From Clostridium oryzae (GTDB lineage Bacteria; Bacillota; Clostridia; Clostridiales; Clostridiaceae), in NCBI RefSeq assembly GCF_002029235.1, contig NZ_MZGV01000030.1, positions 1 through 50,368 on the forward strand: 50,368 nucleotides of DNA. Reading direction: 5' to 3'. The first letter of the stretch is position 1. Each line of letters begins with the position of its first letter. The translations under genes and the position numbers were made by a program. The notes under the pieces are model-generated. The model was not told the DNA's origin, did no database searches, and worked only from the letters and a program-made list of their open reading frames with translations. Positions 15,988 to 25,700 of this stretch are shown piece by piece.

Positions 15988-15990
15988 CTG

Positions 15991-16200
15991 CAGGTAGCAT
16001 ATTCAGTTTTACAGTCATCATCAAATTCACCATAACCCGAAACTCCTGTGATATCAGCTTTACTTATCTCCAGAATCTTTTCAAAAAAATGTAACAATGC
16101 TTACGGAAGCCTCCAGACTTAATTCATCTGCAACAAATCCCTTTGGTGTCATATATACTGTCTTAGGAAGCATTTCTTTTATAATATTATCTCTACTCAT
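15991..16200 (-). pseudogene. Degenerate unknown gene
   Basis: A minus-strand start at 16200 gives MSRDNIIKEMLPKTVYMTPK, continuing to about codon 39, then a frameshift in a T-run; the other frame continues with FEKILEISKADITGVSGYGE. I do not recognise the family. It has a GAGAGG-like ribosome site. Nothing else is seen between 15,990 and 16,357. Confidence 0.4.
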
Positions 16201-16357
16201 TTTAAATTTCCTCTCTACTATCTGATATTATTACAATCAGGTGCCCATCTGACTACCCATAATATACCACTACATATTATGAAAATATAGATAAAGAACT
16301 TCTATACCAAACTTTACATGCGGTACAAATTATATCAACTTCCAATATTTTTGGAAG

Positions 16358-16813
16358 TTATCGTTCCATGAGAAAACGTACCACCTTTACATTCCCATCA
16401 ATATCTGTGCCATCTATCATAAAACCACACCTCTTAATATAAAAGTTTATATTTTCTTTCTTGTCTGCAGGTGTTATTAATGTTACCTTTCTCCAATCAG
16501 TATAATAATCCAGCATATATTTAACTGCTTGTGTACCAATACCTTTACTTTGATATTGGGGAATCACACAAAGACATCCAAGATAATACTCTCCTTTCCC
16601 CCTATTTGCAATTGAAATAACCCCAACAGGGATATCATCACTATAAATAATAAGTTTAGGAAATTTCTCAATAGATGCTTCCATGCTTTCTCTTGTCCTT
16701 CCATAAGCAGGGCATTCTCCGTATTTAATATAATCATCATAGAATGATGCATTATAAATTTCTATTAACATGTCTGCATCTTCCTTTTTTGCTTTAATAT
16801 ATTTTAAACTCAT
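16358..16813 (-). CDS. GNAT family N-acetyltransferase
   Basis: A 151-residue complete GNAT acetyltransferase. The acetyl-CoA site is in CVIPQYQSKGIGTQAVKYM (motif A, Q-x-x-G-I-G-T, about residues 87-102), followed by motif B NINFYIKRCGFMIDG. The N-terminal strands and helices are normal. Acceptor substrate unknown: small-molecule amines, peptides and antibiotics are all possible in this family. It appears monocistronic, sitting between accessory debris on the left and an ABC exporter on the right. Confidence 0.85.
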   Translation of the reverse strand: MSLKYIKAKKEDADMLIEIYNASFYDDYIKYGECPAYGRTRESMEASIEKFPKLIIYSDDIPVGVISIANRGKGEYYLGCLCVIPQYQSKGIGTQAVKYMLDYYTDWRKVTLITPADKKENINFYIKRCGFMIDGTDIDGNVKVVRFLMER

Positions 16814-16969
16814 GACACTCCTATTCCTCCATTCTATAATTTAATCCCCCGTTGCTAATAATCCTTTCTGACATTTCCTACATTGACAACCACCTAGATA
16901 AAAAGCTATCACATTCTTTTTCATATAGATAAACATTCAATGCCGTAAGATATGGTCTAATACAAACTA

Positions 16970-18682
16970 TCAACTTACGGCATGGAATGCATAAAGTTCT
17001 TTATATACAGGACATTCATCCATTAACCTTTCATGTGTACCTTGAGCAACAACATTCCCTTTGTCTAAAACGTATATAATATCTGCATTTTGAATAGTTG
17101 ATAATCTATGTGCTATGATAATCGTCGTCTTGCCTTTTCTTAATTTATCGATATTCTTTTGAACACGAAATTCCGTTTCAGTATCCAATGCTGATGTTGC
17201 TTCATCTAAAATAAGTACTTCTGTATTTTTTAGAATCGCTCTTGATAGTGCCAGCCGCTGCTTTTGTCCGCCGGATAAGGCTGCTCCACGTTCACCAACT
17301 TGCGTTTCATATTGACTTGGAAATCCCATAATGAAATCATGGCACAGCATTTCTTTACATGCATTTTCAATATCTAATTGATCATATTCTTTATCAAATG
17401 TCAGATTTTCTTTTATGGTGGTCGGTATAAAATGTGGCTGCTGAAAAACCACTGAAACTTTATCTGAATACTGCTTTCCATAACAATTTACTGGAGTACC
17501 ATTAATAGAAATTTCTCCTTTTTCGGGTGAATACATTCGAAGCAGCAATTGTGCAATGGTTGACTTACCGCTGCCGCTTGAGCCAACAATAGCGATTTTC
17601 TTACCAATTGGGAAATCCATTGATAAATTATTAAGAACTGGATCAGATTCAGGTGAATAGCTGAATCTTACATCTTTAAATTGTATCGACTCAATATCAC
17701 CACTAAAATCAGCTGAACCAAACTTTGCACTCTCCTTCCCCATTACAGACTGAATACATTCAACAGAAGCCTCTAGTCGTTTACCCGTTAATGCTTGTTC
17801 AAATAATTGTCCAATCTCTGTTACTAATTGATCGACAAAAGTAAAACTTACAACAAATTCACCTAGCGAAATATTATTTGCAATCACACCAATACCGCCA
17901 AACAAAATTGCAACAAGTTTAGTTCCATAAAGAAAAGGATCACTTATAAACAATACTTTGTTTCTAAATATTCCTTGCGTTATAATGGCCTTGAAGTAGT
18001 CCGAAAACTTTTTTTCATAATGTTTAAGCTACCAATCCTGACGATTATATGCTACGATTTCTCTTATTGATGAAATGCTTTCTTCAATGCTAACAGAAAC
18101 ATTAGATTTTTCCTCTTTGACACGCTGTGAAAATAGTTTTGTTTTCTCGCCAAATTTATGAAGTAAACCATAATAAATAATTGCTACTGCTATTACAACA
18201 AGCAGCATTAAAAAATTAATATTTGCCACTGAAAATGCTAAAAACACGATAGTAAGAATATTTTTGACCGATTCTGAAAGTATCTGATTAACAGATAAAT
18301 CACTGGCATCAGCTATATTATTTCTGATGTGATTTAATAGATTACCTACATGTTCTTTATTAAAAGCTGCTGCAGGTATATCATATATTTTCAGCAAAAA
18401 TTTATTTGTTAATGTCATTTGAAGATGATAACCAATATGGAAAAACGCTACTTTTCTAACAGTAAACCATAACTTAGGTCCAAAAAAGAAAATAGCATAA
18501 AGTGCCAATATTTTAGGAAATTCCTGATATCGTTTTTCACTGAAAACTCTATCTATCAAGTCACGCTGCAGTAAAGTTGCAATAATCGGTGTCAAACTTT
18601 CTAAAAAAATCGCAAAATATCCCAATAAGAACCAACGTTTCTTATTTATGTTTTTCATCATAAATAGCATACTAGACATCAT
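16970..18682 (-). pseudogene. ABC exporter subunit B, split by an in-frame TAG
   Basis: A full-size ABC exporter half-transporter (about 570 residues) interrupted by a single TAG at 18031-18029 after NRQDW. The same frame continues without shift (LKHYEKKFSDYF...) to the end. Part one has transmembrane helices; part two has Walker [13 protein letters not shown], signature LSGGQKQRLALSRA and Walker B VLILDEATSALD. ATG at 18682 with GAGGTG upstream overlaps the partner's stop. Without readthrough, only an ATP-binding piece restarted at a TTG near 17953 could be made. Probably a recent nonsense mutation or a sequencing error, because the rest is well preserved. Confidence 0.85.
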
Positions 18683-20429
18683 TCTTAACACCTCGCATTA
18701 CAAGTCTATAAAACAGTCCTTTCTTATCCATTAATTCTTTATAAGTCCCTTGCTCAGCTATTTTACCTGCATCGAGCACTATAATTGAATCATATTCCAT
18801 GATAGTAGAAAGTCTATGTGCTACAGTAACAACTGTTCGACCAGCTGATAACTCCTCCAGAGACTTCTTAACAGCTGATTCAGTTACATTATCTAATGCT
18901 GATGTGGCCTCATCTAATAAAATAATCTGTGGCTTCTTAAGCATCATTCTAGCTATTGAAATACGCTGCTTTTGACCACCGGACAAACGGACGCCGCGTT
19001 CGCCAACAATTGTATCATACCCATCTTCTGTATCCATAATAAACTCATGTGCACTGGCAAGTTTAGCTGCTTGTACAATTTCCTCGTCCGTTGCACTAGG
19101 ATTTCCAAACCTAATATTGTCTTTAATTGACATGTTGAATAAGTATGTATCCTGAAACACATATCCAAAGTTTTCTCTTAAATTCTTTAGCTTTAACTTT
19201 CTAACATCATATCCTCCTACTGAAACTTCACCTTCCGTAACATCATAAAAACGTGCTATCAATTTTAATAGAGTCGACTTTCCACTGCCGCTTCCCCCAA
19301 CAATGGCAGTTTTTTTGCCTGCTGGAATCGTAAAAGATATATTATTTATGATTGGTTGATTATCTTTGTAAGAGAAGGAAACATTTTTAAACTCAATATC
19401 AAATTTATCTATTTGTACCTCTAAACTATTATCATCTTCTATGACATCTGGTTTCAATTTTAAAAATTCATATAAATACTTAGCATAATTTAGTGCATTA
19501 TACTGAGCTGGAATAATATAAAAGAACACTGAAAAGCCTCGAGAAACAAGTCCCATAAGAAAACTATACCCAACCAGCTGACCAAGTAATAACTTACCAT
19601 TTTGTATTAGATTTAAACCGTAAAAGTAAAACAAAACAATAGAAATGGTTAATGTAAGACCAACAGTTGTATAGCGAAAATGCCGCCAAAATATTGACCA
19701 CATTCGCGCAATCCTAAATCGATTAAAATCTTCTATCGTTCTATTTATAAACCAATCTTTACTTCCCATGGCTTTCAATTCCGTTGTAGCTTCAATTGCA
19801 TCATATAAAGACTGCTGCGATACTTGTGCAGCTTTTGTTTCAATGCCTAGATAATACTGTATTTTCTTATTTGCTGTTCGATTAAGAAATACATAAATAA
19901 TATTCCCTACCATTGCAGCAAAAAAGAATATAGGCTCACTTGAAATTAAAATAATAGACGGCACTGTAAACTGCGCTAAACTGTAAATGAATTGAGGAAA
20001 TAAAAACGTATATGTTTGTTGTGTCTCATTTACAGCATTCTCAAATAGAGCTAAAATTCGTCCTGTAGGTACTTTCTCATAGTAAGAAAAACCTAACTTT
20101 TGTAACTTTACCATTAAATCGGTTTGTTGGTTCTTAATTATTTTATTAGATATGATTTGTTCTAATAAGTTAAATATTGATTTAACCATTAAAATCAGTA
20201 CAACGATACCACATAAAATCAAAACTTGATTTACAAGGAGAGCCATTCTTTTTAATGGAATAACATCATCAATTAAATATCCCATACGACGAGGAATCAT
20301 TAATTCTCCCCAAATCATACCACCACCACATAACACATATAAAAGAGTTGGTAATATAAATGGTTTGAAATAACTTACTGTCCAAAAGTATAACTTAAGC
20401 ATTCTTTTATTTTCTAGTTGTTTTTTCAA
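18672..20429 (-). CDS. ABC exporter subunit A (fused membrane and ATPase domains)
   Basis: A 585-residue ABC-type exporter: six-helix membrane domain (about 15-310) followed by the nucleotide-binding domain with Walker [13 protein letters not shown], signature LSGGQKQRISIARM, Walker B IILLDEATSALD and the H-loop TVVTVAHRLS. It starts at TTG with GAGG upstream. Its last 11 bases overlap the start of the second subunit, the usual arrangement for heterodimeric multidrug, lipid or peptide exporters. Because the partner has a stop codon, this subunit may be orphaned or act as a homodimer. Substrate not predictable. Confidence 0.9.
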   Translation of the reverse strand: MKKQLENKRMLKLYFWTVSYFKPFILPTLLYVLCGGGMIWGELMIPRRMGYLIDDVIPLKRMALLVNQVLILCGIVVLILMVKSIFNLLEQIISNKIIKNQQTDLMVKLQKLGFSYYEKVPTGRILALFENAVNETQQTYTFLFPQFIYSLAQFTVPSIILISSEPIFFFAAMVGNIIYVFLNRTANKKIQYYLGIETKAAQVSQQSLYDAIEATTELKAMGSKDWFINRTIEDFNRFRIARMWSIFWRHFRYTTVGLTLTISIVLFYFYGLNLIQNGKLLLGQLVGYSFLMGLVSRGFSVFFYIIPAQYNALNYAKYLYEFLKLKPDVIEDDNSLEVQIDKFDIEFKNVSFSYKDNQPIINNISFTIPAGKKTAIVGGSGSGKSTLLKLIARFYDVTEGEVSVGGYDVRKLKLKNLRENFGYVFQDTYLFNMSIKDNIRFGNPSATDEEIVQAAKLASAHEFIMDTEDGYDTIVGERGVRLSGGQKQRISIARMMLKKPQIILLDEATSALDNVTESAVKKSLEELSAGRTVVTVAHRLSTIMEYDSIIVLDAGKIAEQGTYKELMDKKGLFYRLVMRGVKNDV

Positions 20430-20645
20430 TGCTATCGCCTCACAGATTAGTAATAATCAATAATTTATTTATGATATAATTTTCTTCTAGATATATGAAA
20501 TAGAATTGTATACTCTTTAATCCAAATTACCTGCACTTGCTTCTAACTATATAATAATCATACCATATCTTTATACATCTTCAAAATATATACTGCTTAG
20601 ACAAACATCTAATAATCATTAATTTTTATTTACTGGTTATCGTTA

Positions 20646-20735
20646 TTAATGTGTATATTCTTTTCCTAAACTATCCATAAATTCTTCTACTTCTCTATAA
20701 TTACTTAAAGCCTTACATTTTTTTAGAGAAATTTT
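20646..20735 (-). pseudogene. Small C-terminal remnant in a 385-bp gap
   Basis: The gap 20,430-20,815 holds no complete gene. One minus-strand stretch of about 28 codons (KKCKALSNYREVEEFMDSLG, ending in a stop at 20646) reads like a protein tail without a start. Family unknown. Confidence 0.25.
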
Positions 20736-20815
20736 TTAATGCAGTATCTTAGTAAAATATTTGAGTTTGTTGCTTATCCGTTAAATATAAGAATATTCTA
20801 AACCAGTCCAAAGAT

Positions 20816-21244
20816 TTATTTTAAAAATTTTACCATCTCATAAGGTGCTGTCTCTACAAATCCAATTGATGGATAAAACTTGTGTGCTTCAACATAATCA
20901 CGTGAGAATCTGACATATATCTTATCGATGCCTTTCTGTATAGCAAATTCTTCAGCCTTTTTATAAAGTTTAGTACCTATACCTTTCCTTTTCATTGTGG
21001 ATTTAACATAAAGTCTTTTTAACCACATTTCATTTGAAGAAATAATTTTTGTTCCAATACTTCCTATAACCCTATCATTATCATCAATCACTACCCAAAA
21101 CATATTTCCATTTAAAATGTAATTACCAAAAACGTCAAGTAAATCTTCATTTAATCGAGGTATTCTTCCCAAAGCGTCCTTTGCTTCTAAAATCATAAAT
21201 ATCATATCATCTCTATATCTTTCTTCAAATATCTTAATTTCCAT
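20816..21244 (-). CDS. GNAT family N-acetyltransferase
   Basis: A 142-residue GNAT protein. Motif A is LYVKSTMKRKGIGTKLYKKA (R-K-G-I-G-T, about residues 86-103) and motif B is IDKIYVRFSRDYVEAHKFYP. It is compact, with no signal peptide or membrane segment. The ATG at 21244 has AAGAGG upstream. It stands alone and its acceptor substrate is unknown. It is only distantly similar to the GNAT gene at 16358. Confidence 0.85.
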   Translation of the reverse strand: MEIKIFEERYRDDMIFMILEAKDALGRIPRLNEDLLDVFGNYILNGNMFWVVIDDNDRVIGSIGTKIISSNEMWLKRLYVKSTMKRKGIGTKLYKKAEEFAIQKGIDKIYVRFSRDYVEAHKFYPSIGFVETAPYEMVKFLK

Positions 21245-21301
21245 ATCACACCTCTTTAAATTAATTACTACATCACATATTTTACAATTATATTACACTT
21301 A

Positions 21302-21578
21302 CTACCATGGCATTTCATCATCGCCATTTTTTATAAATTCGGATAATTCTTCTTGTTCACAGTAAAAAACAGCTTGATACCTTATATCACCTTTGGTATC
21401 ACTTACCTTAGCCAATCTTTGGGCAGTAATGACTCTGATTAGTAACTACATTTACTAAAATCCCCTATTCATTTAACAACTTTACAGCATCAATGGAACA
21501 AGAAAAAAATTCCAAATCCATTACATCACCTAAACCTTCTCCACCTAATGTATTATATAAATCTAAAAAATACGGCTT
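21302..21578 (-). pseudogene. HAD-IIIA phosphatase remnant
   Basis: The minus strand from 21578 reads PYFLDLYNTLGGEGLGDVM, a HAD motif I (DLYNTL), then AVKLLNE-stop-GILVNVVTNQSH, a motif II (VVTNQS), with one in-frame TAG. Downstream, in another register, comes a tail ending GDDEMPW at 21302. The middle of the protein is deleted. The intact parent would be a histidinol-phosphatase/heptose-bisphosphatase-like HAD hydrolase. Not functional. Confidence 0.55.
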
Positions 21579-21624
21579 TATTATTCATAAACATGAGCCA
21601 AACTAACTAACAAACTTTGTACAG

Positions 21625-21667
21625 TTTCAACATTCACCTTCAAAAGTTTTGAAGGTGAATGTTGAAA
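21625..21667. repeat. 43-nt perfect palindrome
   Basis: Arms 21625-21645 and 21647-21667 are perfectly complementary around a single G (arm core CATTCACCTTCAAAA). GATTTTTATTT follows on the plus strand. It lies downstream of the fructan cluster, whose last gene ends at 21804, but lacks a T-run on that strand. Confidence 0.6.
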
Positions 21668-21693
21668 GATTTTTATTTCATATTGACACAAAT

Positions 21694-21726
21694 AGAGTGC
21701 AGTTCCATGATCAGGGAATGCACTCT
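21694..21726. terminator. Hairpin downstream of the fructan cluster
   Basis: AGAGTGCA (21694-21701) with TGCACTCT (21719-21726), plus an inner TTCC/GGAA pairing. It may terminate the minus-strand operon ending at 21804. The 12-mer TTTCATATTGAC flanks it on both sides (about 21676 and 21739). Confidence 0.45.
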
Positions 21727-21803
21727 CTCCGTATTTTTCATATTGACTTATCCAACGATATATCGTAAATTCTTTTTAATAATGAGTTTATTAGATTTTT
21801 CCC

Positions 21804-23951
21804 TCAATAAACAGATTTTAATGTCCATAGTTCAATACTAATTAAAATATCATTTTCGTTACCAATTAGTTTTAACTTTCTGCTATTATCTTTTGTGTAA
21901 TTTCTTAATGTAATTGACTTAAGGTTATTTAGATAGACTTCTATCATTGAATGGTCCAAAAAATATTCAATTTCTACAGTGTTATCTTTTATGTCTACTT
22001 TATCTATATCACCTCTCATTTTGCTTATTATAGAAGAATCACTGCCTCGCTTTGCTGCAAATATACTATTCCCCCTATCATAAAAAACTTCTAAACTATC
22101 ATCGTCATACATGGTTGATAAACCTATATAATCTAAGTTAGCAGTTATTTTAACATAAAGCATATTGCTTGTAATATCTTTTAATAATTCATTAAGCTCT
22201 TTAATCGATATATTCTTTTTGTCAAGTATTCTGTTTTGTTTCAATGTATAAATTTCTTTGATTGGTTTAATACAAAGCTCACTATTCTTACTGAATAATT
22301 CAATAGGCAAACCACCATTGTGAGCCCAACCCGAATTAAATTCTTCCTCAAAGTTTCGCTTACCTTGAGCAATTGTAAAAACTACGCTTCTTCCATCTGG
22401 TGTTACAAACCCACTTGGTCCAGTAAAAGTTCCGTTGCCTAAATCAATCAGTTTGGCTTTTTCGTGATATTTTATAAATTTCTTATTAATACAGTCCCAA
22501 TCACCCGTCCAATAATACGTCTCAACATTCGAATTTTCTACTTGACAAGCGCATATAAGCAAAATATGATGTATAGCCTTACCTTCTTCATTTTTTATAG
22601 GAAGTAACACGGGTAATTCCCATACATGACCGACCTCTTCATTCAACTTATAATCGTAGTCCATCAGAAAACCATGATTAACCCAATGAGTTAAATCTTG
22701 AGAACTATATACTAAAGCATTACCTCCTCCATTCTTATTATCACCTGTACCTACTAACATATAATAAACATTATCCTGTAACCATACAAAAGGATCTCTA
22801 AATTCGCCTATCCATCCATCATTTTCAGTTTGTTCTACAATAAGCTTTTCTTTCTTATTCCATTTCTCTAATTTAGCGCTTACTGAAATATCAGCACGAG
22901 CCATACCAATTCCCTGATTGGGAAATTTGTTGTTGTTACCTGCAGTATAGAAAATAGTTGGTAATCCAGATTTGTCAATACAGCTACTTCCTGACCAGCA
23001 TCCATCTGGATCAAGATTATTATTTTCTGTTTCTAAAGCTAATTTCAAAGCTTCCCAATGAACCATATCTTTACTAATCATATGTCCCCATTGAATATTG
23101 TCCCATAAAGGTGCATGTGGATTAGCCTGGTAAAAAATATGATAATAACCAGCATAATATAAAGGTCCATGAGGCTCATTCATCCATTTTCCAGGAGCAA
23201 TTAAATGATACTTTGGTCTTTGATTGTCGTTAACATAATTATTTCTATCTAAATAATCTCCTATAATCTCACCGTTTAGAAAATACCAATTATATTCTTT
23301 TAATACTTCATTACTATATAAAGCGGTGTCAATGATTTTTATACTTTCAATATATCCATTAAAAACTCCTGCTTTGTTATCTTCAAAGTTTTTATTATAA
23401 TCTATATATTTTCCAACAAAACATTTATTTTCACCGTATTTAATGATTGTATGTCTTGGAAACTGCTTTCTATTAGACATTTTTCCGTTGACATATAGGT
23501 CGCACCATCCAGCAGAACTGTTAAAAACTACAGTTAGTAGATTCCATTTTCGATTAATAATTTGATAATTGATTGATTCACATTCATAAATTTCTTTTCC
23601 ATCTCCAAAGCCAAAACTCACAAATCCAAGTTTTCTTATTGCTATATAAAATCCAAGTTTCTTTATATAATCAAATTTCGAAATTATCCCACTTTTTGCC
23701 GTTTCAAAGCTCATAGGAGCAAGCAAAATAGAAATTGTGAAATCTTTCAAACAATAAAGTGAATTAACATTTCCATTAAACCAAGTAGAATATCCATCAA
23801 ACAAAAAAGCATTATTATCACTAAATTTTAGATACCTATTTGGAAACTTTTCACCGTTATTAATTGTAAATCTATCCTTCAAGTCTAAACCATCTAATGT
23901 CACCAAATTCTCATTTTCATACATTTCAAATTTCAAATCTATAACAGCCAT
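21804..23951 (-). CDS. GH32 fructan hydrolase-like enzyme with N-terminal LamG domain
   Basis: A 715-residue protein. A LamG/concanavalin-like domain covers about 45-215, the GH32 five-bladed propeller about 245-540, and the GH32 beta-sandwich the rest. GH32 enzymes cleave beta-fructosides. The three catalytic blocks are present but altered: the nucleophile motif is WMNEPHG (256-262, Glu259 in place of the usual Asp of NDPNG), the stabiliser RDP is intact (385-387), and the acid/base block is WELP (Glu445) instead of ECP. There is no signal peptide, so it should act in the cytoplasm, odd for a protein with a carbohydrate-binding-like domain. Last gene of the cluster. AAGGAA precedes the ATG. 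Specificity may differ from plain sucrose hydrolysis. Confidence 0.85.
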   Translation of the reverse strand: MAVIDLKFEMYENENLVTLDGLDLKDRFTINNGEKFPNRYLKFSDNNAFLFDGYSTWFNGNVNSLYCLKDFTISILLAPMSFETAKSGIISKFDYIKKLGFYIAIRKLGFVSFGFGDGKEIYECESINYQIINRKWNLLTVVFNSSAGWCDLYVNGKMSNRKQFPRHTIIKYGENKCFVGKYIDYNKNFEDNKAGVFNGYIESIKIIDTALYSNEVLKEYNWYFLNGEIIGDYLDRNNYVNDNQRPKYHLIAPGKWMNEPHGPLYYAGYYHIFYQANPHAPLWDNIQWGHMISKDMVHWEALKLALETENNNLDPDGCWSGSSCIDKSGLPTIFYTAGNNNKFPNQGIGMARADISVSAKLEKWNKKEKLIVEQTENDGWIGEFRDPFVWLQDNVYYMLVGTGDNKNGGGNALVYSSQDLTHWVNHGFLMDYDYKLNEEVGHVWELPVLLPIKNEEGKAIHHILLICACQVENSNVETYYWTGDWDCINKKFIKYHEKAKLIDLGNGTFTGPSGFVTPDGRSVVFTIAQGKRNFEEEFNSGWAHNGGLPIELFSKNSELCIKPIKEIYTLKQNRILDKKNISIKELNELLKDITSNMLYVKITANLDYIGLSTMYDDDSLEVFYDRGNSIFAAKRGSDSSIISKMRGDIDKVDIKDNTVEIEYFLDHSMIEVYLNNLKSITLRNYTKDNSRKLKLIGNENDILISIELWTLKSVY

Positions 23952-24201
23952 ATCTTTTTCCTTCCGAAACTTTATTTACTTTGATGATACAATATTTTTA
24001 TTTGCTAGTATTTATACATTTGTGTAACTACTATTACCAAGGTGTTGGAAATAATAGTTTTAGTAGTCCTCTGTTAGAACTTTACTTCCTTTTAAAATAG
24101 CTGTAAGTGCTATTATTGAGCTTTTCTACACAATTATCGTATGATATAGAATTGTTCATAATTTAAGGTATATTTAGCATCCACACTCATATTTTATCTC
24201 C

Positions 24202-25671
24202 TTACACTACATATTCAACTAAATTACCGCTCTCATCAACATAATCTATAATAGAACTATTCCTGTTAAAATCTATGTATAATGTACATCTTTGGTCGTC
24301 TTTTTCCCATGAAAGATATATCTCATCTTCACAACAATCTAGTACTTTAAATTCTCCATTAAAAGCTGGATATTCATTTCTAAATCTTATGAGTTTTAGT
24401 AATCTTTTAACTACTTTCTTTTCAAGAGATTGTTCAATTTCCGCAATGCTAAAATTGTGACGATTAATTTCGCGACCTTCTCCAGTCTTATTTACATTTT
24501 CAACATCGTTTTCACCAGCTAAAAGTCCTACATAATAAACTTGAGGTATTCCAGGTGCAAAAAATTGAATAGCCCTAGCCGCCAGATACGCATCATCATC
24601 ACAGTTGAGCACAGAATAATAGGAACATCTTATTTGGTGAACATCAAATCCATCCTCGCTCTTATACTTTTCTGATAATATCAAGCTCAAATTTGAACCT
24701 CTTTCTAAACAAACATTTACTAATTTTCTTGCTTCATCAGTATCTATAAGGCCATCCATATCAGGTTTAACCGGGATTCCATCATGACAATCTAGCATAG
24801 TAAACTGCTTTGAGGGACGTACTTTTAAATATTGGCAAAGTTTCTCGCTGGATTTAGTAATTATTGTTTCTAAAATTGTAAATGGCAAGATAAAATCATA
24901 TATCCAAAAACCGTGTTGTGCCAACCTATTCTGAATTGAGTAATGTGCATGAACTTCTGGTAAAAGCTCAATACCCAATGAATTTGCTAACTTCATAATC
25001 CAATCAAGGAAATCATATATATCTGGTTCTACAAAGAAACAACTGGTACCAAGTTTTTTTATAACATATCCAACAGCATCAAGTCTTACAATTTTAACGT
25101 TATTCTTGCTGAAGTTTACAAAAAAATCTTTTATAAGCTGTCTTACTTTGTCTGACTTTATATCTAAATCAATCTGTTCTGATGGGTCTGTTTTTCCAAA
25201 GGTAGTCCACACCTTCTCTTTCTCACCAGTTTCTTCTATTGTGAAAACAGAATAGGGAAGCTGTCTACGAAGAAAAATCTTATCTATATCTTTTTTTACG
25301 GGTTCTCCATTCTTCCATATTTTATCTAAAGTTATAAAAAAATCAGCATATTTAGATTTTCTTCCACTTTTAAGAAAGTCCTGAAAGTATAATGACTTTT
25401 GCGAAATATGATTGACCATCAAATCAACCAACACATCAAAATTTTCTCCAATGCTTCTTATATCTTCCCAAGTACCTAACCTAGTGTCAATTTCCATATA
25501 AGTCAATGGAGCAAATCCTCTGTCTCCCGATGATGGAAAAGGAGGAAGTATATGTACTCCCCCTTTAAAAATATCACAAAAATATTTCAAAAGAATAGTA
25601 TTAAGAGTTTTTAAATTACCACCTAAAGAATCCGGATAGGTGATAAGCTGTACTTGGTTTTTTAACACCAT
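24202..25671 (-). CDS. sucP: Sucrose phosphorylase (GH13_18)
   Basis: A 489-residue GH13 subfamily 18 enzyme that splits sucrose with phosphate to glucose 1-phosphate and fructose, saving one ATP. Catalytic residues by alignment to the family: nucleophile Asp198 (VRLDAVGY), acid/base Glu239 (LLPEVHAHY), stabiliser Asp297 (CHDGIP). The tail GIPQVYYVGLLAGEND and INRHNFS are characteristic. Length is normal (480-505). A sucrose-6-phosphate phosphorylase is the main alternative, but no PTS is present to make that substrate. GGGGGAG precedes the ATG. The gene lies 29 bp after the PfkB kinase gene. Confidence 0.9.
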   Translation of the reverse strand: MVLKNQVQLITYPDSLGGNLKTLNTILLKYFCDIFKGGVHILPPFPSSGDRGFAPLTYMEIDTRLGTWEDIRSIGENFDVLVDLMVNHISQKSLYFQDFLKSGRKSKYADFFITLDKIWKNGEPVKKDIDKIFLRRQLPYSVFTIEETGEKEKVWTTFGKTDPSEQIDLDIKSDKVRQLIKDFFVNFSKNNVKIVRLDAVGYVIKKLGTSCFFVEPDIYDFLDWIMKLANSLGIELLPEVHAHYSIQNRLAQHGFWIYDFILPFTILETIITKSSEKLCQYLKVRPSKQFTMLDCHDGIPVKPDMDGLIDTDEARKLVNVCLERGSNLSLILSEKYKSEDGFDVHQIRCSYYSVLNCDDDAYLAARAIQFFAPGIPQVYYVGLLAGENDVENVNKTGEGREINRHNFSIAEIEQSLEKKVVKRLLKLIRFRNEYPAFNGEFKVLDCCEDEIYLSWEKDDQRCTLYIDFNRNSSIIDYVDESGNLVEYVV

Positions 25672-25700
25672 ACTACAATCTCCCCCTTTTTATTTACAAA

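Noticed and set aside
18029..18031. TAG read as pyrrolysine or other recoding
   Set aside because: ABC exporters have no such site, and no pyrrolysine genes or recoding structure are seen here.
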